Shown here piece by piece: positions 34,547 to 44,326 of a stretch of 64,000 bases of DNA (position 1 is the first letter of the stretch; every line of letters starts with the position of its first letter). Source of the stretch: Burkholderiales bacterium (lineage in GTDB: Bacteria; Pseudomonadota; Gammaproteobacteria; Burkholderiales; SG8-39); the NCBI GenBank assembly GCA_017880775.1, contig JADGRQ010000011.1, positions 54,439-118,438 on the forward strand, written 5' to 3'. Made by a program: the position numbers and the translations under genes. Under the pieces are notes generated by a model that was not told the DNA's origin, did no database searches, and saw only the letters and a program-made list of their open reading frames with translations.

Positions 34547-36586
34547 TCAGCGCTTGAAGGCGACCACGCCGTTCAAGCCGTTGCCCGTTCCGTTCGGGTT
34601 CCCGAGGCCAAACCCGGCGGTAAAGGCGACACCGGCGCCTTGGGCTTGTGGCCCGGAGAAGAATCCCCCGAAACCGGCGCCCGGGGTGCTGACGCCACTG
34701 TTACAAGGGCCGCTACAGGTCACGCTATTGAAGCTGGCGTTGAAGCGGCCGTTGGTCGGACTGAAGCCTGTACTCGCATTCATCTGATAAACGTTCGTGC
34801 CGCCTGTGCCCGGAGGGGCAGACGCGTTGATGCTCAGGCTCAAGTTGCGATTGACGAAGTCCGCCGTCAGGCTGGCGCTGTTCAGGTGCGATGCCGGATT
34901 GGAAAACAACGATCCGACCGGAGAGAACGTCAGCGTACCAAGCGATGGCGGCAATGTGTTTGACGCCTCGCCCGTGATCCACGGCTGAGTGGCAGTGATC
35001 GAAACGGAACCCGGCGGCCCGCTAGTGAACGTATTGTAGTTGGCGTCGGTGATCGTGGCCCCACCATTGCTCCACGTACCCCAAACCAGGTTTCCCGCAC
35101 TCGGCGCTGTTCCGACGATGGTATTGATCGCGGTACCCACCGAGGCCTGGATTGCGCCGACCACGGGGCCCATTTGCAGGAGACGGCCCGACGAATCGAG
35201 TTGTACGTTGAAGTTGGCTGCCGATCTTGTGTCGGCACCCTCGAAGTTGCTGCCATTCGCAGCGGGATTGGTGGAGCCGTTTGCGCCTGTAAGCCTCGGC
35301 GTCACCATCGCCGCTGCGAAGTTGTTGGGCACAGCCTGCTGTGTCAGGGTGGCCGTGAGGCCGCCGGTGCCCCCGCCCCCCATGTTCACATTCGTCCCCG
35401 AAAGCGTGATGGTTGCATCCGCCCCGTTGATGGTCCCCGAGATGGTGATCTGGTTCACGAATCCCTGCGTGTTCCCGGGACCACATTGACTGCAGAGGAA
35501 GGCCCCGCTGCTCAACGGGAAATCGGCGACGTTGAACGTACTGTTGAAGGTGACCTGATTGCCGATGATGCTGATCGGGAAACCGCCCGTGCTGGGAGGA
35601 TTGCCGACATTGAATATCTCGCCGCTGGCCAACTTGAAGCTCGCGCCGAAGGTGGCACGCTGCAGAGCGAAATTGACGGCCAGGGTGAATTCTCCCGCGA
35701 CCGCGGCCCTGCAGGGAGGGGTGCCGCACGACGTCGGAATGTTGAACGGTCCAGCCACGCGGTAGAAGATCGTGCCGGAGGGCAAGACTACTGGCAGTTG
35801 AGGAGGGATGATAGGTGACAAAGGCGTCACGACAATGGAGGTCAGGAGGAGGCCGCCGGCACTATCTCCGCTTTCTGTACCCGTCGTCGCAGCGCTCGAG
35901 GCCGTGCTGGCGGCGCCTTCTTTCTGCGCTGCCTGAGCCTGCTGCGACGCGTTGGGGCGCGCGCGGGCTTCCTGCTGCGTGCGCGGAAAGCTCAGTGTGC
36001 GCACGGGGCTCGCGTTCGCGTTGGGAGCGTACGCCGATTCTCCGGCGACCAGCTGCAACTCTCCACCCTGGGTGCGGATAGAACCGGCTCCCTCGGTGAA
36101 TCCGACGGACGTGCCCGGCAGCGCTTCACCCCGGACGCTGACGCAGTCCTGGCAGGCGGCGTAGGCGGTGCCGCGTATGCCGATGGTTGCCGTAGCGGTT
36201 CGCAAGCCGTAGTTGTCCCGGTTGCTGCGGCCGATCAAGCCGGTCACAGTGCGCATGCCGCCCTTGATCAGGTTGAAAAACGCGCTCTGCGCTTCGGGGG
36301 CGCGGCCCTGAAACGCGTACTCGCTCACCTGGAACGAGGTGTCCGATCCGAGGGCGACGACTGAATCATCGGTAAAACGGACCTGGGCGTTGGATTGCGC
36401 TCCGAGCTGAAACGTGTCTCCGGCGCGCACCTCGGTGCCGGCCTGCGCGGCGATACGCTGCGCGCCGCGCTCGATCGCTACGTTACCCGCGACAGCCAGC
36501 ACACGGCCGGCGGATTCCTGCCCGAAAGAGGTGAGTGGGGCAAGGACAGTCCCGCCAAGCAACAGCACCGAAATAAATAGCCTCAT
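34547..36586 (-). CDS. Secreted FecR-domain protein with C-terminal TbpB-like barrel (probable T11SS cargo)
   Basis: A 679-residue protein. A Sec signal peptide (MRLFISVLLLGGTVLAPLTSFG) without lipobox cysteine is followed by a FecR domain (about 28-150, with AGTEVRAGDTFQLGAQSNAQVRF and TATIGIRGTAY). An Ala/Ser/Gln-rich linker lies near 205-240, then a long Gly/Asn/Thr-rich beta region. A C-terminal barrel ends GGFFSGPQAQGAGVAF and GVVAFKR. The GxFFGPxAxExGG pattern is the signature of the TbpB-type beta-barrel domain recognised by Slam outer-membrane translocators. A Slam-like gene sits nine bases upstream on the same strand. This protein is therefore probably moved to or beyond the cell surface; its ligand is unknown. 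Confidence 0.8.
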   Translation of the reverse strand: MRLFISVLLLGGTVLAPLTSFGQESAGRVLAVAGNVAIERGAQRIAAQAGTEVRAGDTFQLGAQSNAQVRFTDDSVVALGSDTSFQVSEYAFQGRAPEAQSAFFNLIKGGMRTVTGLIGRSNRDNYGLRTATATIGIRGTAYAACQDCVSVRGEALPGTSVGFTEGAGSIRTQGGELQLVAGESAYAPNANASPVRTLSFPRTQQEARARPNASQQAQAAQKEGAASTASSAATTGTESGDSAGGLLLTSIVVTPLSPIIPPQLPVVLPSGTIFYRVAGPFNIPTSCGTPPCRAAVAGEFTLAVNFALQRATFGASFKLASGEIFNVGNPPSTGGFPISIIGNQVTFNSTFNVADFPLSSGAFLCSQCGPGNTQGFVNQITISGTINGADATITLSGTNVNMGGGGTGGLTATLTQQAVPNNFAAAMVTPRLTGANGSTNPAANGSNFEGADTRSAANFNVQLDSSGRLLQMGPVVGAIQASVGTAINTIVGTAPSAGNLVWGTWSNGGATITDANYNTFTSGPPGSVSITATQPWITGEASNTLPPSLGTLTFSPVGSLFSNPASHLNSASLTADFVNRNLSLSINASAPPGTGGTNVYQMNASTGFSPTNGRFNASFNSVTCSGPCNSGVSTPGAGFGGFFSGPQAQGAGVAFTAGFGLGNPNGTGNGLNGVVAFKR

Positions 36587-36595
36587 GAATTGCCC

Positions 36596-37951
36596 CTATT
36601 TGAACTCATAGCGGACCTTGGCGGCGTACACGTCGCGCGTGAAAGCATAGACCTCGGAATTGGATCTGTTCTTGGAGAACAGTGCCTCGACCCGGAACGA
36701 GATGTTGCGCGAATACAGATACGATACCGCGGCATTGACCGCATCGTACTTGTCATGGCGGGTGTCGAGGAATGCGAGGGACGAATCGGGCCCCTTGTAA
36801 TCGCTCTGCTGGTAGGTGTAGCCGAACAGGACGCCCCATTTCGGAACCGGGGTGAACGTCAAGGTCGCGTTCACGCCGAGCGTGCGTGGCGTCAGCGCCG
36901 AGTTAAGTGGGTCAGCAGTGACCCTGCGCTGGTCCCCCGCGTTCACGCCAAGCGTGAGTATCGGCTCCCAGCGATGGCTGAACAGCCGCTTGTATGCTGC
37001 GTTGACGCCATAGAAATCCGCATCGCGGTTACTGTTGTCCATGGGGGTCACGGTGCCGTTTACTCTGGTTTCGGTCGTCGAGTAACGGAACTGGGCGCCT
37101 TGCGCGCCCAAAGTAATGGCTTGCATGTCGTCGAACTGATGCTGCCATTCGGCCGAGGCGCCGGTTGCGTCGCGGTAGGTGTTCGAGCCGAGCGTGACGA
37201 CGCCGTAATTGACGCTGAATCGGTACAGGTTCTTGTCCCGCAGCACCGACACACCGCCCGCCGCGTTGTAGTTGCCCAGATCGAACTGCTTGGCGTCCCC
37301 GTTGTCATTGAATTTGCGCTCACCCTGACCTTGCGCAAAAAGCGCGATCCCCGGTTTGATCGGATAGTTGATGTAACCGCCCGCCCCCAGGCTCGCAAAG
37401 TCGGCCGGGGTTTTCAGACTGCCCGCCGAAACGCCCTGCAAGCCATTCACGCTGGACGGCGCGGCGTTGACGTTGGTGTCGTGGCCGATGCCGAATTCGA
37501 CGTACGCGCCGGTGCTCAGCGAATAGCGGTCCTCGCGCAGACGGATCGAGTCAAGGAACCGGTCGATGGCCGTGACTACGTCGGCCGGCGGATTGAGTTT
37601 GCGCAGCGCCTCGAATTCCTCGCGGGCGCGCGCGTCGTCGCCCATCAGATAGTAGCCGCGCGCAAGCTGCTGCCGCGCGGACACGTTGTCCGGGAAACTG
37701 AGCAGGTAGCGCTCCAGCGCGAGCACGCCTTCGCCGGCATGACCGGTGTCGATCGCCGCGATGCCGAAAAAGAAATCGAAGGTCGGATCGCCGAGCGCGT
37801 CCGGGGTTCGCTTGCCGAGCGCGTAGGCGTCCGCTGCACGATCTGATTCCATCAGCGCCTTGACTTCGTCCGCTGGCGCAGCGAGCAGCCAGGCTGGCGC
37901 GCACAATGTAAAAACGAGAAGCGCGCCGCGCCGCCCTAATTTTTTAACCAT
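36596..37951 (-). CDS. Slam-like outer-membrane protein (DUF560 barrel with TPR N-terminus)
   Basis: A 451-residue protein. A signal peptide (MVKKLGRRGALLVFTLCAPAWLLA) is followed by a TPR-like helical domain (about 28-130, with GEGVLALERYLLSFPDNVSARQQLA). From about residue 140 there are amphipathic beta strands, with SLSTGAYVEFGIGHDTNVN at the transition, typical of SlipAM/DUF560. The protein ends VYAAKVRYEFK. Slam proteins translocate surface lipoproteins or soluble proteins carrying a TbpB-like barrel (type XI secretion). The immediate downstream gene encodes such a protein, which supports the assignment. Confidence 0.82.
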   Translation of the reverse strand: MVKKLGRRGALLVFTLCAPAWLLAAPADEVKALMESDRAADAYALGKRTPDALGDPTFDFFFGIAAIDTGHAGEGVLALERYLLSFPDNVSARQQLARGYYLMGDDARAREEFEALRKLNPPADVVTAIDRFLDSIRLREDRYSLSTGAYVEFGIGHDTNVNAAPSSVNGLQGVSAGSLKTPADFASLGAGGYINYPIKPGIALFAQGQGERKFNDNGDAKQFDLGNYNAAGGVSVLRDKNLYRFSVNYGVVTLGSNTYRDATGASAEWQHQFDDMQAITLGAQGAQFRYSTTETRVNGTVTPMDNSNRDADFYGVNAAYKRLFSHRWEPILTLGVNAGDQRRVTADPLNSALTPRTLGVNATLTFTPVPKWGVLFGYTYQQSDYKGPDSSLAFLDTRHDKYDAVNAAVSYLYSRNISFRVEALFSKNRSNSEVYAFTRDVYAAKVRYEFK

Positions 37952-38053
37952 GGTGAAAGAGTAGCTCTAATTATTTGACGGAACAAGAGTTTTTCACGTC
38001 GATCCAAGCGCGTCAGCCCGGGTGTGGTGAAAACGCCACACACATTGAGGCCG

Positions 38054-38566
38054 CTATGAGGCGGTTTGCCGCAACTCGATCGTCAGCGGCGGCGAGTGGC
38101 GTAGCGTCTGAGCCACGACGCAGTAGCGCTCAGTGAGTTTCTGCAGCGTTGCGAGTTGCTCGGGCGAAGCGTCGCTGTCGAGATCGAATCTCAGCCGGAT
38201 CTCGCGGAAGCCTACCGGCGCGTCTTTCGCCACGCCGAGTGTGCCACGGACGTCGAGGTCGCCCTCCGCGTGTACCGAGGCCGCGCGCAGCGGGATGGCG
38301 AGCGCTGTGGCCACCGCCGCCAGCGTGACACCGGCGCAGGCGACCAGCGCCTCGAGCAGCATATCGCCGGAGCAGGCGAACTGGCCGGTGCCGCCGGCCG
38401 AAGGATGCAACCCCGCGTCGACCAGCGCCTTGCCCGTTTCCACGCGGCAACTCAGGCCTTCGCCCACGTTGCCACGCGCTCGCAGCGTGATCACGGCTGT
38501 CCGCGGATCGGCGCGGTAGCGGTCCTTGAACGGCGCCTGCAGCGCCTTGAGTTGCTCGGCATTCAT
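38054..38566 (-). CDS. OsmC family protein
   Basis: A 170-residue OsmC/Ohr-fold protein. It carries the two redox cysteines in their usual places, LVACAGVTLAAVA and ERYCVVAQTL, and the arginine in RYRADPRTA. OsmC proteins reduce organic hydroperoxides. The extended N-terminus (MNAEQLKALQAPFKDRYR) is typical of a betaproteobacterial subgroup. It follows the PaaI thioesterase gene by 19 bases on the same strand and is probably cotranscribed with it. The Slam-like gene lies 102 bases further on. Confidence 0.9.
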   Translation of the reverse strand: MNAEQLKALQAPFKDRYRADPRTAVITLRARGNVGEGLSCRVETGKALVDAGLHPSAGGTGQFACSGDMLLEALVACAGVTLAAVATALAIPLRAASVHAEGDLDVRGTLGVAKDAPVGFREIRLRFDLDSDASPEQLATLQKLTERYCVVAQTLRHSPPLTIELRQTAS

Positions 38567-38585
38567 CGCGGCCTCCGTTGAGTGT

Positions 38586-39083
38586 TCAACTCCCGTTCAG
38601 GATCATGCAAGTGCTCGTGCCGTGCGCGTACAGCTTGCCGGAGGCGTCTTCGAGCCTTGCCTCGGCCGTGGCGATGCGTTTGCCGGCGTACACCACCTTG
38701 CCGATGCAGCGCATCAGGCCCGAGGCGCCGGTGATCGCGCGCACCAGATTCACTTTTACTTCGAGCGTCGTATAACCGGTGCCCACGAGCAGCGTGGTGT
38801 GGACCGCGCAGCCCATCGCCGAATCGAGCAGGGTCATGGCGAGCCCGCCATGCACCACGCCGATCGGGTTGTAGTGCCGTTCGCCGGGTTCGCATTCGAA
38901 CACGGCTTCGCCGGGCGCGACGCGGGCGAGCCGGTAGTCGAGCAGCTTCATGATCGGCGGCGCGGCGATGGCGCCGGCGATCATCTTGTGCATGTATTCG
39001 ATGCCCGACAGGCCCTTGCTCGCGGCAAACGCGGCGTGCGGATCGTCCCAGGTGATGGAGAGGGAGCGATTATTGTCCGGCAT
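38586..39083 (-). CDS. PaaI-type hotdog thioesterase
   Basis: A 165-residue single-domain hotdog-fold protein. The central motif YNPIGVVHGGLAMTLLDSAMG carries the HGG and the catalytic Asp on the long helix, and VKVNLVRAI follows. Such enzymes hydrolyse acyl-CoA thioesters, frequently aromatic. It lies between uvrA (same strand, 57 bases upstream) and osmC, and its promoter may be in the uvrA-paaI gap, where minus-strand TATACT occurs near 39125-39130. Confidence 0.92.
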   Translation of the reverse strand: MPDNNRSLSITWDDPHAAFAASKGLSGIEYMHKMIAGAIAAPPIMKLLDYRLARVAPGEAVFECEPGERHYNPIGVVHGGLAMTLLDSAMGCAVHTTLLVGTGYTTLEVKVNLVRAITGASGLMRCIGKVVYAGKRIATAEARLEDASGKLYAHGTSTCMILNGS

Positions 39084-39140
39084 GAAGCCTCCCGATGTTC
39101 CGTTCCGTTTCGGTTTTCGTTTCAGTATATTTTGAGGGCC

Positions 39141-41984
39141 TCAGGCCACCTTGCGCTTTTCCGCGCGCCTGGCAAGGGCCTGCTTGAGGTATTGCCCCGT
39201 GTAGCTGCCTTTGGTGCCGGCGACGGTCTCGGGCGTGCCTTCGGCGACGATGCGCCCGCCGCCGTCGCCGCCGTCGGGGCCCAGGTCGATCACCCAATCG
39301 GCGGTCTTGATCACGTCGAGGTTGTGCTCGATCACCACCACGGTGTTCCCCGCGTCGCGCAGGCGGTGCAGAACGTCGAGCAGCAACCGGATGTCGTGGA
39401 AATGCAGCCCCGTGGTCGGCTCGTCCAGGATGTAGAGCGTGCGCCCGGTGTCGCGCTTGGACAGTTCGAGCGAGAGCTTGACGCGTTGCGCTTCGCCGCC
39501 GGAGAGCGTGGTCGCCGACTGGCCGAGGCGGATGTAGGCGAGGCCCACGTCGGCGAGCGTCGCGAGCTTCCTGGCGATGGCCGGCACCGCGGAGAACAGG
39601 ACCAGCGCCTCGGTCACCGTCATCTGCAGCACCTCGTGGACCGAGCGGCCCTTGTACTGGATCTCGAGCGTTTCGCGGTTGTAGCGTTTGCCGTGGCACA
39701 CGTCGCAGGACACGTAGACATCGGGCAGGAAGTGCATCTCGACCTTGATCACGCCGTCGCCTTGGCAGGCCTCGCAGCGCCCGCCCTTGACGTTGAACGA
39801 GAAACGCCCCGCGTCGTAGCCGCGTGCGCGAGCCTCCGGCACGCCGGCGAACAGCTCGCGGATCGGCGTGAACAGCCCGGTGTAGGTGGCGGGATTGGAG
39901 CGCGGCGTGCGCCCGATCGGGCTCTGGTCCACGCTCACGACCTTGTCGAACAGCTCGATGCCCTCGATCGCCTGGTGCGGCGCGGGCTCTGCAGAAGAAC
40001 CATACAGATGCCGGGCGACCGCGGCGTAGAGCGTGTCGTTGATGAGCGTGGATTTGCCCGAACCCGACACGCCGGTGACGCACACGAACAGCCCGACCGG
40101 CAGGCTGAGGTCAACGCCCTTGAGGTTATTGCCGGTCGCGCCGCGGATCCGCAGCCGCTTCTTCGCCGATGGCCGGTTGCGCAAGCCGGGCACCTCGATC
40201 GACAGCGCGCGCGAGAGATATTTTCCGGTCAGGGAGTTGGCGTCAGCGAGGATGGCCGCGGGCGGGCCTTCGGCGATTACCCTGCCGCCCGCCTCGCCGG
40301 CGCCCGGGCCCATGTCCACGACGTAATCGGCGGCGAGGATCGCCTCTTCGTCGTGCTCCACCACGATCACCGAGTTGCCGAGGTCTCTCAAATGCTTGAG
40401 CGTGCCGATCAGGCGCGCGTTGTCGCGCTGGTGCAGCCCGATCGACGGCTCGTCGAGCACGTACATCACGCCGGTGAGCCCCGAGCCGATCTGGGAGGCG
40501 AGCCGGATGCGCTGCGCTTCGCCGCCCGAGAGCGTTTCGGCCGAGCGCTCGAGCGTGAGGTAATCGAGCCCGACATTCACCAGGAACTCGAGGCGCGTGG
40601 CAATCTCCCGCACGATGCGCTCGGCGATCTGCTGCTTCGCGCCGGGCAGGCGTAGCGTGGAAAAAAAGCGGTGCGCATCCTTCAGCGGCAGGCACTCGGC
40701 ATCGTGCAGCGAGCGCTCGGCGATCTTCACGTGGCGCGCTTCGCGCCGCAGGCGCGAGCCGCTGCATTCCGGGCAGGTCTTCGTGTTGAGGTATTTCGCC
40801 AGTTCCTCGCGCACCACGACCGAGTCGGACTCACGATAGCGGCGCCGCAGGTTCGGGATCACGCCCTCGAACGGGTGTTCCTTCACCGTGGTGCGGCCGC
40901 GCTCGGTCAGGTAGTAGAAGGCGATCTTGTCCTTGCCGGAGCCCTGCAGGATCAGCTGCTGGACGGAATCGTCGAGCATCTCCCACGGCGCCTCCACGTC
41001 GAAACCATAGTGCTTCGCCAGGCTGTTCAACATGGAGAAGAAGAAATGGTTGCGCTTGTCCCAGCCGCGGATCGCGCCCGACGCGAGCGAGAGATTGGGG
41101 TGCGCGACCACGCGCCTCGGGTCGAAGAACTCGATCGAGCCCAGGCCGTCGCAGTTCGGGCAGGCGCCCATCGGGTTGTTGAACGAGAACAGGCGAGGTT
41201 CGAGCTCGGGCAGCGCGTAGCTGCACACCGGGCAGGCAAAGCGCGCCGAGAACAGGTGTTCCTTCCCCGACTCGATTTCGACCGCGAGCGCGCGGCCGTC
41301 GGCGTGGCGCAACGCGGTCTCGAAGGATTCGGCGAGGCGCTGCTTGGCATCGGCGCGCACTTTCAGCCGGTCGATCACGACATCCACCGTATGCTTGACG
41401 TTTTTCGCCAGCTTCGGCGCGGCGTCGAGGTCGTGCACCTTGCCATCAACTCGCACGCGCGTGAAGCCCTGCGCGCGCAGCTCCTCGATCAGATCCATCT
41501 GCTCGCCCTTGCGGCCGGCGACCACCGGCGCGAGGATCATCAGGCGCGCATCCTCGGGCAGCGCGAGCACGTGATCGACCATCTGCGCCACGGACTGCGA
41601 CTCGAGGGCGAGCTGGTGGTCGGGACAGTAGGGCGTGCCGACACGCGCGTACAGCAGGCGCAGGTAATCGTGAATCTCGGTGACCGTGCCGACGGTGGAG
41701 CGCGGGTTGTGGCTGGTGGCCTTCTGCTCGATGGCGATCGCCGGCGACAGGCCCTCGATCAGGTCGACGTCGGGCTTTTCCATCAGTTGCAGGAACTGGC
41801 GCGCGTAGGCCGAAAGCGATTCGACGTAGCGCCGCTGGCCTTCGGCGTACAGGGTGTCGAAGGCGAGCGAACTCTTGCCCGAGCCCGACAGCCCGGTGAT
41901 CACCACCAGCCGGTTTCGCGGCAGGTCGAGATTGAGGTTCTTCAGGTTGTGGGTGCGCGCGCCGCGGATGCGCAAGGTGTCCAT
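39141..41984 (-). CDS. uvrA: Excinuclease ABC subunit A
   Basis: A 947-residue UvrA, the damage-recognition ATPase of nucleotide excision repair. It has two ABC modules, with Walker [14 protein letters not shown] near residue 31 and [13 protein letters not shown] near 645. Zinc modules include [10 protein letters not shown]...CPNCDGLG and [16 protein letters not shown]. Both signature motifs LSGGEAQRI and LSGGEAQRV are present. The ATG is 91 bases from the divergent MFS start. The neighbourhood with an MFS gene and ssb is common in betaproteobacteria. Confidence 0.97.
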   Translation of the reverse strand: MDTLRIRGARTHNLKNLNLDLPRNRLVVITGLSGSGKSSLAFDTLYAEGQRRYVESLSAYARQFLQLMEKPDVDLIEGLSPAIAIEQKATSHNPRSTVGTVTEIHDYLRLLYARVGTPYCPDHQLALESQSVAQMVDHVLALPEDARLMILAPVVAGRKGEQMDLIEELRAQGFTRVRVDGKVHDLDAAPKLAKNVKHTVDVVIDRLKVRADAKQRLAESFETALRHADGRALAVEIESGKEHLFSARFACPVCSYALPELEPRLFSFNNPMGACPNCDGLGSIEFFDPRRVVAHPNLSLASGAIRGWDKRNHFFFSMLNSLAKHYGFDVEAPWEMLDDSVQQLILQGSGKDKIAFYYLTERGRTTVKEHPFEGVIPNLRRRYRESDSVVVREELAKYLNTKTCPECSGSRLRREARHVKIAERSLHDAECLPLKDAHRFFSTLRLPGAKQQIAERIVREIATRLEFLVNVGLDYLTLERSAETLSGGEAQRIRLASQIGSGLTGVMYVLDEPSIGLHQRDNARLIGTLKHLRDLGNSVIVVEHDEEAILAADYVVDMGPGAGEAGGRVIAEGPPAAILADANSLTGKYLSRALSIEVPGLRNRPSAKKRLRIRGATGNNLKGVDLSLPVGLFVCVTGVSGSGKSTLINDTLYAAVARHLYGSSAEPAPHQAIEGIELFDKVVSVDQSPIGRTPRSNPATYTGLFTPIRELFAGVPEARARGYDAGRFSFNVKGGRCEACQGDGVIKVEMHFLPDVYVSCDVCHGKRYNRETLEIQYKGRSVHEVLQMTVTEALVLFSAVPAIARKLATLADVGLAYIRLGQSATTLSGGEAQRVKLSLELSKRDTGRTLYILDEPTTGLHFHDIRLLLDVLHRLRDAGNTVVVIEHNLDVIKTADWVIDLGPDGGDGGGRIVAEGTPETVAGTKGSYTGQYLKQALARRAEKRKVA

Positions 41985-42075
41985 TCGAGTGCTCGGGCGC
42001 GAAAAAAAGCGGCTCCGGCCGAAAAAATTAACCTGTTACTATAACCGTTTTCCGCAGTCCTTCTCCACTCTCCCG

Positions 42076-43332
42076 ATGCATCCGCAACGCATGTCCCCGA
42101 CCGAAGTGCGTGCCGGCGCATCGCTTGCGGCGGTCTTCGGCCTGCGCATGCTCGGGCTGTTCCTGATCCTGCCGGTGTTCGCGGTGCATGCCCCGTCGCT
42201 CGCGGGCGGTGACAACCTCACGTTGGTGGGTCTCGCGCTCGGCGCGTACGGCCTCGCGCAGGCGCTCCTGCAGTTCCCGTTCGGCATCGCCTCCGACCGC
42301 TGGGGACGCAAACCGGTGATCATCGCCGGACTCGTCATCTTCGCCGCGGGGAGCTTTCTTGCCGCGCCGGCGAGCGACATTCACATGGTGATCGCGGGCC
42401 GCCTCCTGCAGGGCGCCGGCGCGATTTCTTCGGTGGTGTCGGCGATGGCCGCCGACCTGACGCGCGCAGAGCATCGCACCAAGACCATGGCGATGATCGG
42501 AGCGACGATCGGTGCCGCGTTTGCGTTCTCGCTGGTCGCCGCGCCGGCCCTCTACGACCTGATCGGCATGGGCGGCCTGTTCGCGATGACCGGCGTGCTC
42601 TCGATCGCGGCGATCGGCGTGGTGCTCGGCGTGGTGCCCAAGCCGCCGGCGCGCAGCCATCATGCTGCAGGCGCGTCGCGGGGGCGACTACGCGCCGCGA
42701 TCCTGCACCCGGAGCTGTTGCGCCTCAATTACGGCATCTTCGCGCTGCACCTGGTGCAGATGGCGATGTTCGTGGTGGTGCCGACAGCGCTGGTCGCGGC
42801 CGGCGTGCCGGTTGCGGCGCACTGGAAGATTTACCTGCCGGTGGTGATACTGTCGTTCGTGCTGATGGTGCCGCCGATCCTGATAGCCGACCGCAGGCGC
42901 CGCCACAAACGGGTGATGCTCGGCGCGATCGCGCTGATGCTTGCGGTACAGCTGTTGTTCGCGGCATGGCACGCCCCGCTCGCCGGGATCGCAGCGCTGC
43001 TGGTCGGGTTCTTCGCGGCGTTCAACGTGCTCGAAGCGCTGCTGCCCTCCCTGGTATCGCGCATCGCGCCCGAGCACGCGCGCGGCGCGGCCCTTGGCGC
43101 ATACAACACCACGCAGACGCTCGGGCTGTTCGTCGGCGGTCTTGCCGGGGGGGCGTTGGCCGGTCACTTCGGCGCGGCGGCGGTCTACATGCTGGCGGCA
43201 ACGGCGATGCTCGCATGGCTCGCAGTAGCGGGCACAATGGGCCCGTTGCCGGCCATCGGCGGAGACAGCGCGATCACGCGACCCGGTGTAAACGCGGACG
43301 CGGGCGCGGCGTTAGATCATAAACGCGTGTAA
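42076..43332 (+). CDS. MFS transporter (YajR-like, 12 TM)
   Basis: A 418-residue major facilitator. The N-terminus [35 protein letters not shown] is followed by the MFS loop motif [14 protein letters not shown] and eleven further hydrophobic segments. The substrate is unknown. The start could also be ATG 42091 (MSPTEVRAG); neither has a clear ribosome-binding site. It is divergent from uvrA and followed 17 bases later by ssb, an arrangement conserved in betaproteobacteria, so the two are probably cotranscribed. Confidence 0.9.
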   Translation: MHPQRMSPTEVRAGASLAAVFGLRMLGLFLILPVFAVHAPSLAGGDNLTLVGLALGAYGLAQALLQFPFGIASDRWGRKPVIIAGLVIFAAGSFLAAPASDIHMVIAGRLLQGAGAISSVVSAMAADLTRAEHRTKTMAMIGATIGAAFAFSLVAAPALYDLIGMGGLFAMTGVLSIAAIGVVLGVVPKPPARSHHAAGASRGRLRAAILHPELLRLNYGIFALHLVQMAMFVVVPTALVAAGVPVAAHWKIYLPVVILSFVLMVPPILIADRRRRHKRVMLGAIALMLAVQLLFAAWHAPLAGIAALLVGFFAAFNVLEALLPSLVSRIAPEHARGAALGAYNTTQTLGLFVGGLAGGALAGHFGAAAVYMLAATAMLAWLAVAGTMGPLPAIGGDSAITRPGVNADAGAALDHKRV

Positions 43333-43348
43333 ACGGAGGAGAACAAAC

Positions 43349-43813
43349 ATGGCATCGGTCAACAAGGTCATCATCGTAGGCAACCTCGGGCGCGACCCCG
43401 AGACGCGTTACATGCCGGACGGCGCGGCACTCGCCAACGCTTCAGTCGCGACGACCTTCACCTGGAAGGACAAGGCTTCGGGTGAAAAGAAGGAAGAAAC
43501 CGAGTGGCATCGCGTTACCTTCCGCGGACGGCTCGCGGAGATTGCCGGCGAATACCTGAAAAAAGGCTCGCAGGTGTATATCGAGGGACGGCTGCGCACG
43601 CGCAAGTGGCAGGACAAGGAAAGCGGCGCTGATCGATACTCCACCGAGATCGTGGCCGACACCATGCAAATGCTCGGTTCGCGGCAGGGCGGTGGCGAGC
43701 CGCGCGAGGCGCGTGAGCCCGCCGCCTCGAAAAGCGGAGGCGGCGACGCGCATGTCCCGGTGAAGAAACCCGCGGGAAAATTCGACGACATGGAAGACGA
43801 CATTCCTTTCTGA
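43349..43813 (+). CDS. ssb: Single-stranded DNA-binding protein
   Basis: A 154-residue SSB. The OB-fold spans residues 1-110, starting [25 protein letters not shown] and containing [31 protein letters not shown] flexible Gly/Pro/Lys linker leads to the acidic tip DMEDDIPF, which recruits repair and replication proteins. It acts as a homotetramer on single-stranded DNA. A strong GGAGGAG lies seven bases before the ATG. Confidence 0.97.
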   Translation: MASVNKVIIVGNLGRDPETRYMPDGAALANASVATTFTWKDKASGEKKEETEWHRVTFRGRLAEIAGEYLKKGSQVYIEGRLRTRKWQDKESGADRYSTEIVADTMQMLGSRQGGGEPREAREPAASKSGGGDAHVPVKKPAGKFDDMEDDIPF

Positions 43814-43872
43814 GACGTCTTGAAACATCGCATTTCCGCCCCGAAATCAGTCGCATAGATGCTGCGTTGCGG

Positions 43873-43878
43873 TATAAT
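43873..43878 (+). promoter_or_regulatory. Candidate -10 element of the fmdB gene
   Basis: TATAAT lies 24 bases upstream of the fmdB ATG, in the 88-base gap after ssb. No convincing -35 hexamer is found 16-18 bases further upstream, so this is a partial match only. If used, the leader would be about 17 bases long. Confidence 0.35.
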
Positions 43879-43901
43879 TCGCGCCGTTCAAGCGAACTCC
43901 C

Positions 43902-44267
43902 ATGCCGATATACGAATACCGTTGCTCGGACTGCGGCTTTCAGAAGGAGTACCTGCAAAAGGTCTCCGAGCCGCCGATGAGCGTGTGCCCGTCGTGCAAC
44001 AAGGCGACCTTCGTGAAGATGCTGACCGCTGCAGGTTTCCAACTGAAAGGTAGCGGCTGGTACGCGACTGATTTCAAGGGCGGAGCGAAAGCGAAGCCGG
44101 CCGAAACCAAGGCCGACGCCAAGGCCGAGTCCGGAGCCGCGGCCGACGCCAAGGCCGAAGCGAAGTCGGAAGCGAAATCTGAAACCAAGACCGAAACTAA
44201 GACCGAAACTAAGACCGAAACAAAGAGCGAATCGGGCGGCAAGGCCGCCGCGCCGGCAGTCCGCTGA
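43902..44267 (+). CDS. FmdB-family zinc ribbon protein with repetitive Lys/Glu tail
   Basis: A 121-residue protein. Residues 1-45 form the CxxC...CxxC zinc ribbon: MPIYEYRCSDCGFQKEYLQ and MSVCPSCNKATFVKML. A conserved GSGWYATDF segment follows. From residue 63 the protein is only Lys, Glu, Ala, Thr and Ser, including a perfect KTET repeat. FmdB-like proteins are putative regulatory or assembly proteins; the family function is not settled. The gene often precedes DUF502 and aspS in this group, as here. A terminator separates it from DUF502. Confidence 0.9.
   Translation: MPIYEYRCSDCGFQKEYLQKVSEPPMSVCPSCNKATFVKMLTAAGFQLKGSGWYATDFKGGAKAKPAETKADAKAESGAAADAKAEAKSEAKSETKTETKTETKTETKSESGGKAAAPAVR
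44181..44228 (+). repeat. 12-base tandem repeat in the fmdB tail
   Basis: Four 12-base units of the form GAAACYAAGACC run head to tail at 44181, 44193, 44205 and 44217. The second and third units are identical and the outer units differ at one or two bases. The repeat encodes four ETK(T/S) units of the charged tail. Slippage here would change the tail by four residues at a time without a frameshift. Confidence 0.85.
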
Positions 44268-44289
44268 GCCGCGAGTTTCCAGTCTGAAC

Positions 44290-44321
44290 GGCCCGGCCGC
44301 CGCGCCGGGCCTTTTGTTTTT
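44290..44321 (+). terminator. Rho-independent terminator after fmdB
   Basis: GGCCCGGC (44290-44297) and GCCGGGCC (44304-44311) form a perfect eight-base-pair stem with a six-base loop, followed by TTTTGTTTTT. It lies 22 bases after the fmdB stop and six bases before the DUF502 start. Downstream genes would therefore need readthrough or a promoter overlapping this region. Confidence 0.85.
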
Positions 44322-44326
44322 GCACC

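Noticed and set aside
38526..40655. Long open frame (about 700 codons) on the plus strand, antisense to uvrA, osmC and the thioesterase
   Set aside because: Arg/His/Ala-rich composition without any domain is typical of antisense frames in high-GC coding DNA; the minus-strand genes have clear family motifs.
42033..42048. Possible LexA box in the uvrA-MFS divergent region (CTG-N10-CGT)
   Set aside because: The second half should be CAG; with two of three bases wrong it does not support SOS control.
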